A program made the position numbers and the translations under genes. From positions 1 through 40,287 of the forward strand of contig LJNS01000009.1 of the NCBI GenBank assembly GCA_001303245.1: a stretch of DNA of 40,287 bases, given 5' to 3'. The stretch is from Gammaproteobacteria bacterium SG8_30 (GTDB taxonomy: Bacteria > Pseudomonadota > Gammaproteobacteria > Steroidobacterales > Steroidobacteraceae). Below, one piece after another: positions 16,194 to 27,054 of the stretch (the first letter of the stretch is position 1; every line of letters begins with the position of its first letter). The notes beneath the pieces are model-generated. The model worked only from the letters and a program-made list of their open reading frames with translations. It made no database searches and was not told the DNA's origin.

Positions 16194-17324
16194 GAGCAAT
16201 AACTCCAGCACCCGCTCGTACGTCCGGCTCAGGGCATCGATGTCCTCGACCCTGACGCACTCGTTCACCTTGTGGATGGTCTGGTTGACCACGCCGAGTT
16301 CCACGACCTGGGCACCCATCGGCGCGATGAAACGGCCATCGGACGTGCCGCCACCCGTGGTCATTCGTGTCTCGAGCCCGCGCACTTCCAGCACGGCGCG
16401 CGTCACGGCCTGCGACAGCGGCCCCGGTGAGGTGTAGAAGGGCAGTCCGGCGACAAACCACTCGAGCGAGTAGCGCACGTCGTGCCGGTCCAGGGTGGAG
16501 GTCACGGCTTCCTGCAAGCCCTCGAGGGTCTGCTCCGGCGAGAAGCGGAAGTTGAACCTTAGCTTGAGCTCGCCAGGGATGACATTGGGCGCGCCGGTGC
16601 CGGCCGCGATGTTCGACACCTGGAAGGACGTCGGCTGGAAGTACTCGTTGCCCTCGTCCCAGCTCCGGCCGACCAGTTCCGCGAGCGCCGGGGCAAGCAC
16701 GTGGACCGGGTTCTCCGCCATGTGGGGATAGGCGATATGGCCCTGCACGCCATGGACCGTGAGCCGGCCGGAGAGCGAACCGCGACGGCCGATCTTGACC
16801 GTGTCGCCGAATTCCCGGTCGCTAGACGGCTCGCCGATGAGGCACCAGTCGATGCGCTCGCGGCGCGACTGCAGGACCTCGACGACGCGGCGCGTGCCGT
16901 CCACCGACGGGCCTTCCTCGTCGCTCGTGATCAGGAAGGCGACCGTGCCTTCGTGATCGGGATGGCGGGCGACGAAGCCTTCCACCGCGGTGACCATGGC
17001 GGCCAGCCCACTCTTCATGTCGGCCGCGCCTCGGCCGTACAGCATGCCGTCCCGGATGACCGGCTCGAAGGGGTCCGAGTGCCACTCCTCGAGCGGGCCG
17101 GTCGGCACCACGTCCGTGTGGCCGGCGAAACAGAACACCGGGCCGTCCTCATCCTGGCCGCGTCGCGTGGCCCAGAAATTGTCCACGTTCCCGAAGCGCA
17201 TGCGCTCGACCGCGAAGCCGAGCGGCTCGAGGCGCTCGATCATCAGATCCTGACAGCCGCCATCGGCAGGGCTGACCGATGGCCGGGCGATCATTGCCTG
17301 CGTGAGCTCGAGGGTCGCTGACAT
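16182..17324 (-). CDS. dapE: Succinyl-diaminopimelate desuccinylase
   Basis: 380 residues, the usual DapE length, starting [19 protein letters not shown]. It hydrolyses N-succinyl-LL-diaminopimelate to LL-DAP for lysine and cell wall synthesis. M20 di-zinc motifs: GHTDVVPTG (68-76, His69, Asp71), [10 protein letters not shown] (98-106, Asp102), SDEEGP (134-139, Glu136/Glu137), and a C-terminal NQTIHKVNE carrying the last His ligand. A long in-frame upstream extension is rejected because it crosses the promoter. The gene is transcribed against the Pho genes on both sides and has no evident link to phosphate. Its last three codons (VSR) are written by the heptad repeat. Confidence 0.96.
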   Translation of the reverse strand: MSATLELTQAMIARPSVSPADGGCQDLMIERLEPLGFAVERMRFGNVDNFWATRRGQDEDGPVFCFAGHTDVVPTGPLEEWHSDPFEPVIRDGMLYGRGAADMKSGLAAMVTAVEGFVARHPDHEGTVAFLITSDEEGPSVDGTRRVVEVLQSRRERIDWCLIGEPSSDREFGDTVKIGRRGSLSGRLTVHGVQGHIAYPHMAENPVHVLAPALAELVGRSWDEGNEYFQPTSFQVSNIAAGTGAPNVIPGELKLRFNFRFSPEQTLEGLQEAVTSTLDRHDVRYSLEWFVAGLPFYTSPGPLSQAVTRAVLEVRGLETRMTTGGGTSDGRFIAPMGAQVVELGVVNQTIHKVNECVRVEDIDALSRTYERVLELLLVSR

Positions 17325-17364
17325 GTCTGCTGGGGCCTCGCGGACGAAGAGTTGAGGGCGGGTC

Positions 17365-17393
17365 TTTATAAGGCGCGCGTAGGGCCGGGGCAA
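17365..17393 (-). promoter_or_regulatory. Sigma70 promoter of dapE
   Basis: Reading the minus strand, TTGCCC (17393-17388), a 17-base spacer and TATAAA (17370-17365) make a good housekeeping promoter 41 bases before the dapE ATG. Confidence 0.6.
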
Positions 17394-17508
17394 GCATTCA
17401 GACGGCCGGATGCCGGCTCTGCCTCGCAACGGTCGGGAGGCCGCCTGGGGGGTCGACTTGGCCTGGCAAGCCATTGAAAGAAATAAAGGCAATCACGAAC
17501 GCCGGTAC

Positions 17509-17543
17509 GTGTAACGAATCTGTAACATATCGGGCCGTACACT
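17509..17543 (+). promoter_or_regulatory. Pho box and -10 of the pstCAB promoter
   Basis: GTGTAAC (17509) and CTGTAAC (17520) are separated by GAAT, a near-perfect Pho box. TACACT at 17538-17543 is a -10-like hexamer 11 bases beyond. The implied leader before pstC is about 125 bases. Between 17544 and 17676 no gene is supportable. Confidence 0.7.
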
Positions 17544-17676
17544 TCCGCCACGCCGCCCGGGGAGCGTGCGAGGCGGTGCTGTCGGTCATCGGTGGTGGGG
17601 CGGCGGCCGCCGACCGCCGGGGCCGCATCGTGGACCCCGGGGAAGCCAACAAGAGCACGGCGCGAATCAGGTCTCG

Positions 17677-19065
17677 ATGCAAACCTCCACGCTCGTCCTT
17701 CTTCTGCTCATCCTTTCGGCCGCGGCTTACCGCGCCGGCCGGTTTCGATCCCTGTCGCTCGTCGGAGGCCTCAGGGGCGCCCGGAATCTGCACTCGCTGC
17801 CCGGCTACTACGGGCTCCTGACGGCGCTCTGGTGCGCAATTCCGTCGCTGCTGATTCTCGCGCTTTGGCACGCCGTCGACGGGCGCATCGTCACGCAGAT
17901 GGTCGTGGCCGGCATGTCCTCCGAGACGCAGGCGCTGCCTCCCGGCCAGCTTTCTCTCGTCCTGAACGACGTTCGCAACCTCGTGGCGGGAGCCATCCCC
18001 CCGGAGATGGCCAGCCTGGAGGTTCAAGCTGCTGCCGAGCGCTACATCCGCCTCGACTCGCTGTCTCGCCTTGCCGCTGCCGTCGTCTGCCTGTCCATCG
18101 CGCTCGGAGTCGGCGGGGCCGTATGGTTGCGGATCTCTCCGAACCTGCGTGCCCGCAATCGCGTGGAGACGATCGTGCGCGGAGCGCTGATCGCCTGCTC
18201 GACGATTGCCATCTTCACGACGGTCGGCATCGTCGTTTCCGTCTTGTTCGAAGCCATCCGTTTCTTCCAGCTGGTGCCCGTCACCGAGTTCCTGTTCGGC
18301 CTGCAATGGTCGCCGCAGCTTGCGATCCGGGCCGACCAGGTCGGGTCCTCGGGAGCGTTCGGCGCGGTGCCTTTGTTCACGGGCACCCTCCTGATCGCGG
18401 GCATCGCAATGCTCGTCGCCGTACCAGTCGGGCTGTTTTCCGCGATCTATCTGGCGGAGTACGCGGCGCGCAGGGTCCGGGCGGTGATCAAGCCCGTGCT
18501 CGAAGTGCTCGCGGGGATTCCAACTGTCGTGTACGGATTCTTTGCGGCCCTCGTGGTCGGCCCCATGCTGCGACAGTCGGGAGAGGGCATCGGCCTGGAC
18601 GTCTCGTCCGAGAGCGCGCTGGCCGCCGGTCTCGTCATGGGCATCATGATCATCCCGTTCGTGTCCTCCCTCGCCGACGACATGATCACGGCCGTCCCGC
18701 GATCGCTGCGCGACGGCTCCTACGGCCTCGGAGCCACCCAGTCGGAGACCATCCGGCGGGTCGTGTTCCCGGCGGCCCTGCCGGGCATCGTCGGCGGTGT
18801 GCTACTCGCGATCTCGCGCGCGATCGGCGAGACCATGATCGTCGTGATGGCGGCCGGCCTCGGCGCCAACCTCACGGCGAACCCGCTGGAGGCCGTCACG
18901 ACCGTGACCACGCAGATCGTCACGCTGCTGGTCGGTGACCAGGAGTTCGACAGTCCCAAGACGCTCGCTGCCTTCGCGCTGGGCCTGGTCCTCTTCCTGG
19001 CGACGCTCTCGCTCAACATCATCGCGCTGCACGTCGTGCGCAAGTACCGGGAACAGTATGAGTGA
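17677..19065 (+). CDS. pstC: Phosphate ABC transporter permease PstC (long form)
   Basis: 462 residues from the ATG of MQTSTLVLLLLILSAAAYRAG; the open frame extends further upstream but that part is a charged, non-membrane sequence. An N-terminal membrane-anchored region (~1-180) resembles the extra domain (DUF3708 type) of long PstC proteins, absent in E. coli PstC. The permease core (~215-460) has six helices and the EAA-type loop PRSLRDGSYGLGAT that docks on PstB. It forms the channel with PstA. It overlaps pstA by 8 bases, so translation is coupled. It sits behind a strong Pho box. Confidence 0.93.
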   Translation: MQTSTLVLLLLILSAAAYRAGRFRSLSLVGGLRGARNLHSLPGYYGLLTALWCAIPSLLILALWHAVDGRIVTQMVVAGMSSETQALPPGQLSLVLNDVRNLVAGAIPPEMASLEVQAAAERYIRLDSLSRLAAAVVCLSIALGVGGAVWLRISPNLRARNRVETIVRGALIACSTIAIFTTVGIVVSVLFEAIRFFQLVPVTEFLFGLQWSPQLAIRADQVGSSGAFGAVPLFTGTLLIAGIAMLVAVPVGLFSAIYLAEYAARRVRAVIKPVLEVLAGIPTVVYGFFAALVVGPMLRQSGEGIGLDVSSESALAAGLVMGIMIIPFVSSLADDMITAVPRSLRDGSYGLGATQSETIRRVVFPAALPGIVGGVLLAISRAIGETMIVVMAAGLGANLTANPLEAVTTVTTQIVTLLVGDQEFDSPKTLAAFALGLVLFLATLSLNIIALHVVRKYREQYE

Positions 19066-20377
19066 CACCGATCTCGGCCCGGCGGCCGTCGAGAACGCGG
19101 CGAAAAGGACGCGGCGGCTCGTCGAGAAGAGCCTGAAGCGGCGCTACCGTGCGGAACGGCGGTTCCGCGCTTACGGCATGCTCGCCGTTGCTCTCGGCCT
19201 CGTCTTCGTGGGCTTCCTGTTCTCGAGCATCATCTCGACTGGCTGGACGATCTTCCAGCAGTCCTATGTTCAGCTCGACATCCGCTACGACGCCGAGGTC
19301 GTAGATCCCGCGGGTGAGCGGGATGAACAGGCCATCAGCACTGCCGACTACTCCGCGCTCATCAAAGCTGCGCTGCGCGAGCGCTTCCCGGACGTCGAGG
19401 GTCGCAGCGAGAGGCGAAGCCTGTACGGCCTCGCGAGCGACGCGGGCCAGTTCGAGTTGCGCGAGCGCGTCATGGCGGACCCGGACTTGATCGGGTCGAC
19501 GCAGACCCTCTGGCTGCTCGCCGACGACCGGGTCGACCTGCTCATGAAGGGCAAGATCGACCGCGACCTGCCCGAGGACCAGCGGGGGCTGTCGGACCAG
19601 GAGCTGGGCTGGATCGACTCGCTGCTGGCCAACGGCCGGCTCGACCTTCGTTTCAACCGTGCCTTTTTCACCAACGGTGATTCCCGTGAGCCCGAGCAGG
19701 CCGGTGTCTGGGGCGCGGTCGTCGGATCCTTCTTCACTCTGCTGGTGACGCTCCTGCTCAGTTTCCCGATCGGTGTCGCAGCGGCCGTGTACCTGGAGGA
19801 GTTTGCACCACGCAATCGGGTCACGGATTTCATCGAGGTCAACATCAACAATCTCGCGGCCGTGCCCTCTATCGTGTTCGGGCTGCTCGGGTTGGCGGTG
19901 TTCATCCAGCTGTTCGGCCTGCCGCGTTCGGCGCCTGTGGTCGGTGGTCTCGTCCTGACGCTGATGACGCTGCCCACGATCATCATCGCGAGCCGTGCAG
20001 CATTGAAGGGCGTGCCACCGTCGATTCGCGAAGCGGCACTCGGGATGGGCGCTTCCCAGGTGCAGACTGTTGCGCACCACGTGCTGCCGCTCGCGATGCC
20101 GGGCATGCTCACAGGCGCGATCATCGGCATGGCTCGGGCATTGGGCGAGTCTGCACCGCTTCTGATGATCGGCATGGTCGCGTTCATCGTCGACATTCCG
20201 GGCGGGCTCACCGATCCTTCGACGGTGTTGCCCGTCCAGGTCTACCTTTGGGCAGACAGCCCGGAGCGCGCCTTCCTGGAGCGCACATCCGGTGCGATCC
20301 TCGTTTTGCTGGGCTTCCTGTTGATCATGAATGCGACTGCCGTCATCCTGCGGCAGAAATTCGAGCGCCGGTGGTGA
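19058..20377 (+). CDS. pstA: Phosphate ABC transporter permease PstA (long form)
   Basis: 439 residues starting MSDTDLGPAAVENAAKRTRR. A first helix at ~40-60 is followed by a ~150-residue hydrophilic, probably periplasmic, segment (DUF3333-type N-terminal domain), then the permease core from ~220 with the docking loop IREAALGMGASQVQT. The segment SRAALKGVPPSIREAA is typical of PstA. It pairs with PstC. pstB follows after 26 bases. Both permeases having the long N-terminal domains points to a co-adapted pair that differs from the E. coli system. Confidence 0.93.
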   Translation: MSDTDLGPAAVENAAKRTRRLVEKSLKRRYRAERRFRAYGMLAVALGLVFVGFLFSSIISTGWTIFQQSYVQLDIRYDAEVVDPAGERDEQAISTADYSALIKAALRERFPDVEGRSERRSLYGLASDAGQFELRERVMADPDLIGSTQTLWLLADDRVDLLMKGKIDRDLPEDQRGLSDQELGWIDSLLANGRLDLRFNRAFFTNGDSREPEQAGVWGAVVGSFFTLLVTLLLSFPIGVAAAVYLEEFAPRNRVTDFIEVNINNLAAVPSIVFGLLGLAVFIQLFGLPRSAPVVGGLVLTLMTLPTIIIASRAALKGVPPSIREAALGMGASQVQTVAHHVLPLAMPGMLTGAIIGMARALGESAPLLMIGMVAFIVDIPGGLTDPSTVLPVQVYLWADSPERAFLERTSGAILVLLGFLLIMNATAVILRQKFERRW

Positions 20378-20403
20378 GCCCCGGATCTCAGGAGTAGCGA
20401 GCG

Positions 20404-21282
<879 letters not shown>

Positions 21283-21356
21283 CCGATCGACGTTGAGCCG
21301 CAGGGAAGGGCCGCCCTCATTGCGCGCCCGGCCGCCCACTGCCAACGGCGCCCCAC

Positions 21357-22178
21357 TCACATCCTCAGCAGCTCGTTCACCGACGTCTTCGCCCGGGTCT
21401 GCTCGTCCACCCGCTTGACGATCACCGCGCAGTAGAGCGAGTGGCTGCCGTCCGCCGCGGGCAGGCTGCCCGGGACGACGACGGAGCCCGAGGGCACCCG
21501 GCCGTAGTGGATCTCGCCCGAGGCTCGGTCGTAGATCCGCGTGCTGGCGCCGATGTAGACGCCCATGGAAATCACCGAGCCCTTCTCGACGATGACGCCC
21601 TCCACGATCTCCGAGCGCGCGCCGATGAAGCAATCGTCCTCGATGATCGTCGGGTTGGCCTGCAGCGGCTCTAGCACGCCGCCGATGCCGACGCCGCCGG
21701 AGAGGTGCACGTTGCGGCCGACCTGGGCGCAGGAACCGACGGTCGCCCAGGTGTCCACCATGGTGCCGGTGTCGACGAAGGCGCCGATGTTCACGTAGCT
21801 CGGCATGAGCACCACGTTCGGCGCGATGTAGGCGCCCTTGCGGGCGATCGCATGCGGCACGACGCGCGTGCCGCCGTCGCGAAAGCGGTCCGGGCTCATC
21901 CCGGCGTACTTGAGCGGTACCTTGTCGTAGAAGCGGGTGAAGCCGCCCTCGATTGGCACATTCTCGTGCGTGCGGAAGTAGAGCAGCACGGCTTTCTTGA
22001 GCCACTGGTTGACGGTCCAGCCGGACTCGCCGGGCTCGGCGACGCGTGCCTTGCCGGCGTCGAGCAGGTCCAGGCAGTCGTCGATCGCCACAGCGAGGTC
22101 GTGCGGCACGTTGCCCGCGGAGAACCCGGCGCGGCGTTCGAACGCGTCCTCGATCAGGATCTTCAGGTGGTCGTACAT
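21357..22178 (-). CDS. dapD: Tetrahydrodipicolinate N-succinyltransferase DapD
   Basis: 273 residues (E. coli 274). It transfers succinyl from succinyl-CoA to tetrahydrodipicolinate in the lysine/DAP route. The N-terminal helical domain is followed by a left-handed beta-helix of hexapeptide repeats (~100-230) with [34 protein letters not shown] and [10 protein letters not shown]. The start ATG directly abuts the dapC stop with no gap, so it is the last gene of map-glnD-dapC-dapD. Confidence 0.97.
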   Translation of the reverse strand: MYDHLKILIEDAFERRAGFSAGNVPHDLAVAIDDCLDLLDAGKARVAEPGESGWTVNQWLKKAVLLYFRTHENVPIEGGFTRFYDKVPLKYAGMSPDRFRDGGTRVVPHAIARKGAYIAPNVVLMPSYVNIGAFVDTGTMVDTWATVGSCAQVGRNVHLSGGVGIGGVLEPLQANPTIIEDDCFIGARSEIVEGVIVEKGSVISMGVYIGASTRIYDRASGEIHYGRVPSGSVVVPGSLPAADGSHSLYCAVIVKRVDEQTRAKTSVNELLRM

Positions 22179-23369
22179 TCAGCCTTCCTCTATGAACCGT
22201 CGAATCCGGCGGGCGGCCTCGACGCAATCCCCGGTCGTCGCAACCAGGGAAATCCGCACGCGCCCGGCGCCCGGGTTGGCGCCATCCACGGCCCGGCCCA
22301 GATAGGAGCCGGGCAGCACGCTGACGTGCTGTGCGGCCAGCAGACCCCGCGCGAAGGCCTCGTCGTCGCCGCCGGGCACGCGCGGCCAGAGGTAGAACGA
22401 GCCGGCCGGCCGCGCGACGTCGAGCACCTTCGACAGAATGGGCATCACCGCATCGTACTTCTCGCGGTACAGACGCCGGTTGTCGCGGACGTGGGCCTCG
22501 TCGCTCCAGGCAGCGATGCTAGCCTGCTGCACCTGCTCCGGCATGGCGCAGCCGTGGTAGGTGCGATAGAGCCGGAATGGCGCGAGCACCTGCGGGTCTC
22601 CGGCGACGAAGCCGGAGCGCAGGCCGGGGAGGTTCGAGCGCTTGGACAGGCTGTGGAAGACGACGCAGCGCTCGAAGCGCGTCCGCCCGAGCCGAACGCA
22701 TGCCTCCAGCAGGCCGGGCGGCGGCGACGCCTCGTCGGCGTAGATCTCGGAATAGCACTCGTCCGAGGCCACGATGAAGTCGTGCCGGTCGGCGAGCGCC
22801 AGCACCCGCCCGAGCATGTCGAGGTCCATCACGGAGCCGGACGGATTCGCCGGTGTGCAGACGTACAACAGCTCGCAGCGATCCCACCGGCTGGCCGGAA
22901 CGGCGTCGAGGTCGGGCAGGCCGTCTGCACGGTTCGGCAGGTACATCGGCTCGGCGCCCGCGAGCAGGGCCGCACCTTCGTAGATCTGGTAGAACGGATT
23001 CGGCATCGCGACGCTGCCGACGCTTGCGTCGACGACTGCCTGGGCGAAGGCGAACAGCGCCTCCCGCGTTCCGTTCACCGGCAGGACCATCGATTCCGGA
23101 TCGACGGTCCCCGCCCCGAGCCCGAAGCGGCGCTCGAGCCAGGACGCGCAGGCCTGGCGGAGTGCCGGCAGGCCTGCCGTCAGCGGATAGACGCCGACGC
23201 GATCGAGCGTCTCCCGCAGTCGTTCCAGGACGAAGGCCGGCGGCGGATGCCTCGGCTCCCCGATGGTCAGCCGGATCGGCGAAAGGTCCGCGGGAGGTTC
23301 GATGCCCTGCGTGAGCCGCGCCAGCCGCTCGAACGGGTAGGGCTGCAGGCGCCCGAGCTGCGGGTTCAT
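22179..23369 (-). CDS. dapC: Succinyldiaminopimelate transaminase DapC
   Basis: 396 residues, start ATG overlapping the glnD stop by 4 bases. A fold-type I PLP aminotransferase: NPFYQIYEGAALLAG (124-138), TPANPSGSV (172-180), SDECYSEIY (202-210) and PLP lysine Lys243 in SLSKRSNLPG. It makes N-succinyl-LL-DAP precursor from glutamate. Position between glnD and dapD is the classic gammaproteobacterial locus for DapC, which separates it from the similar ArgD. The frame remains open for 760 codons upstream, but that part is a shadow of glnD. Confidence 0.94.
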   Translation of the reverse strand: MNPQLGRLQPYPFERLARLTQGIEPPADLSPIRLTIGEPRHPPPAFVLERLRETLDRVGVYPLTAGLPALRQACASWLERRFGLGAGTVDPESMVLPVNGTREALFAFAQAVVDASVGSVAMPNPFYQIYEGAALLAGAEPMYLPNRADGLPDLDAVPASRWDRCELLYVCTPANPSGSVMDLDMLGRVLALADRHDFIVASDECYSEIYADEASPPPGLLEACVRLGRTRFERCVVFHSLSKRSNLPGLRSGFVAGDPQVLAPFRLYRTYHGCAMPEQVQQASIAAWSDEAHVRDNRRLYREKYDAVMPILSKVLDVARPAGSFYLWPRVPGGDDEAFARGLLAAQHVSVLPGSYLGRAVDGANPGAGRVRISLVATTGDCVEAARRIRRFIEEG

Positions 23370-26074
23370 GCCGCTGCGTCGCGGCGGTCCAGGGCGCGCG
23401 CCAACGTCTCCGCCAGGCGCGCCCGTCGCGCCTCGTCGAGCGGGTGCCCCGTCTCGTCCGTCAGGTAGAAGACGTCCTCGGCGCGCTCGCCGACCGTGAC
23501 GATCTTGGCGCCGTGCAGCTCGATGCCCTCGTTCCAGAGCACGTGCCCGACCTGAGAGAGGAGACCCGGACGGTCGCCGGCGACCAGTTCCATGATAGTG
23601 CGCCGGTTGGGCGCGTCTTCGCTGAAGGCCACCTGGGTCGCGGTGGTGAACATGCGCACCTGGCGCGGGGCGCGCCGGGTCACGGCGGGAGGCGTCGTCT
23701 CGCGCCCTGCGACGACCCGCGCGAGCGTCGTCTCGATGTTGGCGCGACGGTCCCCGTCCAGGATCGGCTGGCCGTCCTCCTCGAGCACGTAGTAGGTGTC
23801 GAGGCTCGCGCCGTCCTCCGTCGGGAGGATGCGCGCATCGACGATGTTCAGTCCCATCTGGTCCAGTGCCGCGGTCGCGCGTGCGAAGCTGTGGCGCCGC
23901 CGGTAGGTGTACACGAGGATCGCGGTGGCGCCGCCGAGCGCCGGCTGCGCCGATACGGCCACCAGCGGGCCGCGCTCCTCGGCGTCGCGCGTGGCGAGCA
24001 ACGCGGTGTGCCAGGCGATCTCCCCGGGCGTGTGCCGCAGGAAGTAGGCATCGGTGAGGCGCGACCAGACGCGCTCGACGTCGTCGACGGCGACCCGGTC
24101 GGCCGCGAGCAGCTCGCGCGCTTCGGACTGGGTCACGGCGATCAGCTCGTCCTGGTCGATCGGGCTCTCGAGCCCGCGGCGCAGCGCCTGCTTGACGCGC
24201 TCGTAGAAGTCGTCGAACAGCGACGCCTTCCAGGAATTCCAGAGCTTGGGGTTGGTGCCGCGCACGTCGGCGACGGTCAGCACGTAGAGGTGGTCGAGGT
24301 GCGCCTGGTCGCCCACGAGGCGCGCGAACTCGTTGACCACCTGCGGGTCCGTGATGTCTTTCTTCTGCGCCGTGACCGACAGGATCAGGTGATGCCGAAC
24401 GAGCCAGGCGACCAGGCGCGCATCGTAGCGGGACAGTCCCTGCTCGAGGCAGAAGGCCTCGGCGTCCACCGCCCCGAGCTCGGAGTGGTCCCCGCCGCGC
24501 CCCTTGGCGATGTCGTGGAAGAGGGCCGCAAGATAGGCGACCTCGGACTTGGGCAGGCTCCGGAACAGCTGCGACAGCTTGGGGAACTCGTGATCGTAGC
24601 GCTCCAGGGCGAATCGCCTGAGGTTGGACACCACGAACAGCGTGTGCGCATCGACCGTGTAGGCGTGAAACAGGTCGTACTGCATCCGTCCCACGATCCG
24701 GCCGAATGCCGGAATGTAACGGCCGAGCACGCCGTAGAGGTTCATGCGCCGAAGCTCGTGCGTGACCCCTGCGGAGGCCCGCAGCAGCTCCATGAACAGC
24801 CGGTGGTTTCGCGGGTTCTGGCGGAACTCCTCGTCGATCAGCCAGAGGTGTCGGGTGACGAGCCGGATCGTCTCGGCGCGCACGCCGCGCAGCTGCGGGT
24901 TGTTCTGCAGCAGCACGAACAACTCGAGCAGCGCCGAGGGCTGGCGCACGAAGACGTCCTTGGAGGTGACCTCGATGTAGTCTTCGCGTTCCTGGAAGCG
25001 AGGGTTGATCGGCACCGGGCGTGCGTCGCCGGAGGAGAGGATGACCTCGCGGAAGTGCTGCAGCAGCAGCTCGTTCGTCAGGCTCACGAACATGACGGTG
25101 CGGTAGTAGCGCTGCATGAACTGCTCGACCGCGAGCGTGAAGGTCGCGTCCTCGTAACCGAACTGGCGCGCGAGCTTGATCTGGTGGTCGAACAGCAGCC
25201 GGTCCTCGCGCCGGCCGGTCAGTACGTGCAGGGCAAAGCGCACCTTCCACAGGTAGGCCTGCGCCGCCTTCAGCTGCACGAGCTCGCGCTGGGTCAGAAA
25301 GCCCTGCGCCGCAAGCCCGTCGAGGGTTTCGACGCCGAAGTGACGCTTCGCCACCCAGCCGATGGTCTGGATGTCGCGCAGGCCGCCCGGGCTCTGCTTG
25401 ACGTTCGGCTCGAGGTTGTAGGCGGTGTCGTGGTAGCGGTGGTGCCGCGCCACCTGCTCCTTCACCTTGGCCTCGAAGAAGTCCTCGGCAGACCAGACGC
25501 GATCGGGGGCGAGCGCGCGCCGCATGGCCTCGAGCAGGTGCTCGGGCCCGACCAGCAGCCGCGACTCCATCAGGGTGGTCGCGACGCTCACGTCGGCTGC
25601 AGCCTCCCGCCGGCAGTCGTCCACCGTGCGCACGCTGTGGCCCACCTCCAGGCCGATGTCCCACAGGAAGGTCAGGAAGCGCTCGAGGTCGCCCGTCCAG
25701 GGCGCCGCCTCGGTCTTGGGCAGCAGCACCATGATGTCGATGTCGGAGCAGGGCAGGAGTTCGCCGCGGCCGTAGCCGCCGACGGCCACCAGTGCGAGCT
25801 CGGCGTGGTGGTCGCCCGCGTGCCGGGTCCAGGCCCGCGTGAGGACGTGGTCGACCAGCACGGCGCGGTCCCGGACCAGTTCCTCGACCGGCTCGTCCTG
25901 CGCGAAGCGCTGCTTGAGCGCCGCGTCCCCTTCGGCCAGCGCCTTGCGGAACGATGCCACCGGGTCGCCCGGGGCGTCGAGCAACTGGTCGAGGTGATTG
26001 AGGAAGGACCAGGTCGGCGCCGCGATGTCGGGCTCGAACAGGTCCGGTCCGTCCGGCGGCAGGTCGGGACGCAT
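23366..26074 (-). CDS. glnD: Bifunctional uridylyltransferase/uridylyl-removing enzyme GlnD
   Basis: 902 residues, normal for GlnD. It senses glutamine and uridylylates or deuridylylates PII proteins. The nucleotidyltransferase domain shows GGYGRGELLP (99-108) with Asp111 and Asp113. The HD domain has HAYTVDAHTLFVV and FHDIAKGRGGDHS. Two ACT domains lie at the C-terminus (~700-780 and ~815-890), the second holding MELVAGDRPGLLSQV. It lies 25 bases after map and is coupled to dapC. No PII gene is in the window. Confidence 0.97.
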   Translation of the reverse strand: MRPDLPPDGPDLFEPDIAAPTWSFLNHLDQLLDAPGDPVASFRKALAEGDAALKQRFAQDEPVEELVRDRAVLVDHVLTRAWTRHAGDHHAELALVAVGGYGRGELLPCSDIDIMVLLPKTEAAPWTGDLERFLTFLWDIGLEVGHSVRTVDDCRREAAADVSVATTLMESRLLVGPEHLLEAMRRALAPDRVWSAEDFFEAKVKEQVARHHRYHDTAYNLEPNVKQSPGGLRDIQTIGWVAKRHFGVETLDGLAAQGFLTQRELVQLKAAQAYLWKVRFALHVLTGRREDRLLFDHQIKLARQFGYEDATFTLAVEQFMQRYYRTVMFVSLTNELLLQHFREVILSSGDARPVPINPRFQEREDYIEVTSKDVFVRQPSALLELFVLLQNNPQLRGVRAETIRLVTRHLWLIDEEFRQNPRNHRLFMELLRASAGVTHELRRMNLYGVLGRYIPAFGRIVGRMQYDLFHAYTVDAHTLFVVSNLRRFALERYDHEFPKLSQLFRSLPKSEVAYLAALFHDIAKGRGGDHSELGAVDAEAFCLEQGLSRYDARLVAWLVRHHLILSVTAQKKDITDPQVVNEFARLVGDQAHLDHLYVLTVADVRGTNPKLWNSWKASLFDDFYERVKQALRRGLESPIDQDELIAVTQSEARELLAADRVAVDDVERVWSRLTDAYFLRHTPGEIAWHTALLATRDAEERGPLVAVSAQPALGGATAILVYTYRRRHSFARATAALDQMGLNIVDARILPTEDGASLDTYYVLEEDGQPILDGDRRANIETTLARVVAGRETTPPAVTRRAPRQVRMFTTATQVAFSEDAPNRRTIMELVAGDRPGLLSQVGHVLWNEGIELHGAKIVTVGERAEDVFYLTDETGHPLDEARRARLAETLARALDRRDAAA

Positions 26075-26099
26075 CGGGCTCAGCGCAGCCGGCGGCCGA

Positions 26100-26900
26100 T
26101 CAAGCGCCGGCCTCGCCGGGCCGGTCGGCGGCGCCCAGCGTCAGCACCTCGACCCCATCGGCGGTGACCAGTACCGTGTGCTCCCACTGGGCCGACAGGG
26201 AGTGGTCCTTGGTGACCACCGTCCAGCCGTCGGGCAGCACCTTCACGTGCCGCTTGCCGGCGTTGACCATGGGCTCGACGGTGAAGGTCATTCCCTCCTG
26301 CAGCACCACGCCGGTGCCGGGCTCGCCGTAGTGCAACACCTGGGGATCCTCGTGGAAGCCCCGGCCGATGCCATGGCCGCAGAATTCCCGTACCACCGAG
26401 TAGCCGTGCGCCTCGACGAAGGACTGGATGGCGTGGCCGATGTCGCCGAGGCGCGCGCCCGGACGGACGACGCGAATGCCCTTCCACATCGCGTCGAACG
26501 CGACCTGGCACAGGCGCTCCGCCTGGATCGAGGGATTGCCGACCAGGAACATGCGGCTGGTGTCGCCGTGGAAGCCGTCCTTGATGACGGTGATGTCCAC
26601 GTTGACGATGTCGCCGGCCTTCAGCCGCCGGTCGCCCGGGATGCCGTGGCAGACGACGTGGTTGACCGACGTGCAGATCGACTTCGGGAAGCCCTTGTAG
26701 TTGAGCGGTGCCGGCACCGCGTCCTGCTGCCCGACGATGTGGTCGTGGCAGATGCGGTCGAGCTCGGCCGTGGACACGCCGGGCCGCACGTGCAGGGCGA
26801 TCATGTCGAGTACGTCTGCCGCGAGGCGCCCTGCCTCGCGCATCAGGTCCTGTTCGTCGGGGCTCTTGATCGTGACTCGGCTTTCTCGTGCCATCAGCAT
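26100..26900 (-). CDS. map: Methionine aminopeptidase type I
   Basis: 266 residues from the ATG of MLMARES, chosen because GGAG lies 11 bases upstream; ATG two codons later (26894) is also possible. It removes initiator methionine from new proteins. Metal-ligand segments: [20 protein letters not shown] (two Asp), [12 protein letters not shown] (His), TVEPM (Glu) and WEHTVLV (Glu). It is the first gene of the minus-strand operon, divergent from rpsB as in most gammaproteobacteria. There is no zinc-ribbon extension, consistent with type Ia. Confidence 0.96.
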   Translation of the reverse strand: MLMARESRVTIKSPDEQDLMREAGRLAADVLDMIALHVRPGVSTAELDRICHDHIVGQQDAVPAPLNYKGFPKSICTSVNHVVCHGIPGDRRLKAGDIVNVDITVIKDGFHGDTSRMFLVGNPSIQAERLCQVAFDAMWKGIRVVRPGARLGDIGHAIQSFVEAHGYSVVREFCGHGIGRGFHEDPQVLHYGEPGTGVVLQEGMTFTVEPMVNAGKRHVKVLPDGWTVVTKDHSLSAQWEHTVLVTADGVEVLTLGAADRPGEAGA

Positions 26901-27017
26901 CGGGCGGCCTGCTCCAGGGGTCGGCAAGGGGCTCGGGACCGGGTCCGGGCGGGCATGGAGCACCGCTCCCGAAGGATAAGGCCCCGCTCCCGACCCGGCT
27001 TCCGGAAAGGCTTAAGA

Positions 27018-27048
27018 CATTGTTTCCGCGAAGAAACAATGGTATAAA
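27018..27048 (+). promoter_or_regulatory. rpsB promoter with embedded palindrome
   Basis: TTGTTT (27020-27025), a 17-base spacer and TATAAA (27043-27048) form a good sigma70 promoter. A 9-base inverted repeat, CATTGTTTC (27018-27026) with GAAACAATG (27033-27041), covers the -35 and spacer and looks like an operator. Transcription should start near 27055, giving a ~115-base leader. Confidence 0.6.
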
Positions 27049-27054
27049 GCGCGG

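Noticed and set aside
23370-25664. Upstream extension of the dapC frame to about 1160 codons
   Set aside because: The extra part lies entirely over glnD in another frame, is Arg/Pro/Ala-rich, and DapC is complete from the ATG at 23369.
23444-26167. A 907-codon open frame antisense to glnD, and a similar 868-codon one antisense to bamA (34502-37108)
   Set aside because: High-GC shadow frames: Arg/Ala/Gly/His-rich translations with no domain, while the opposite strands encode complete, motif-perfect proteins.
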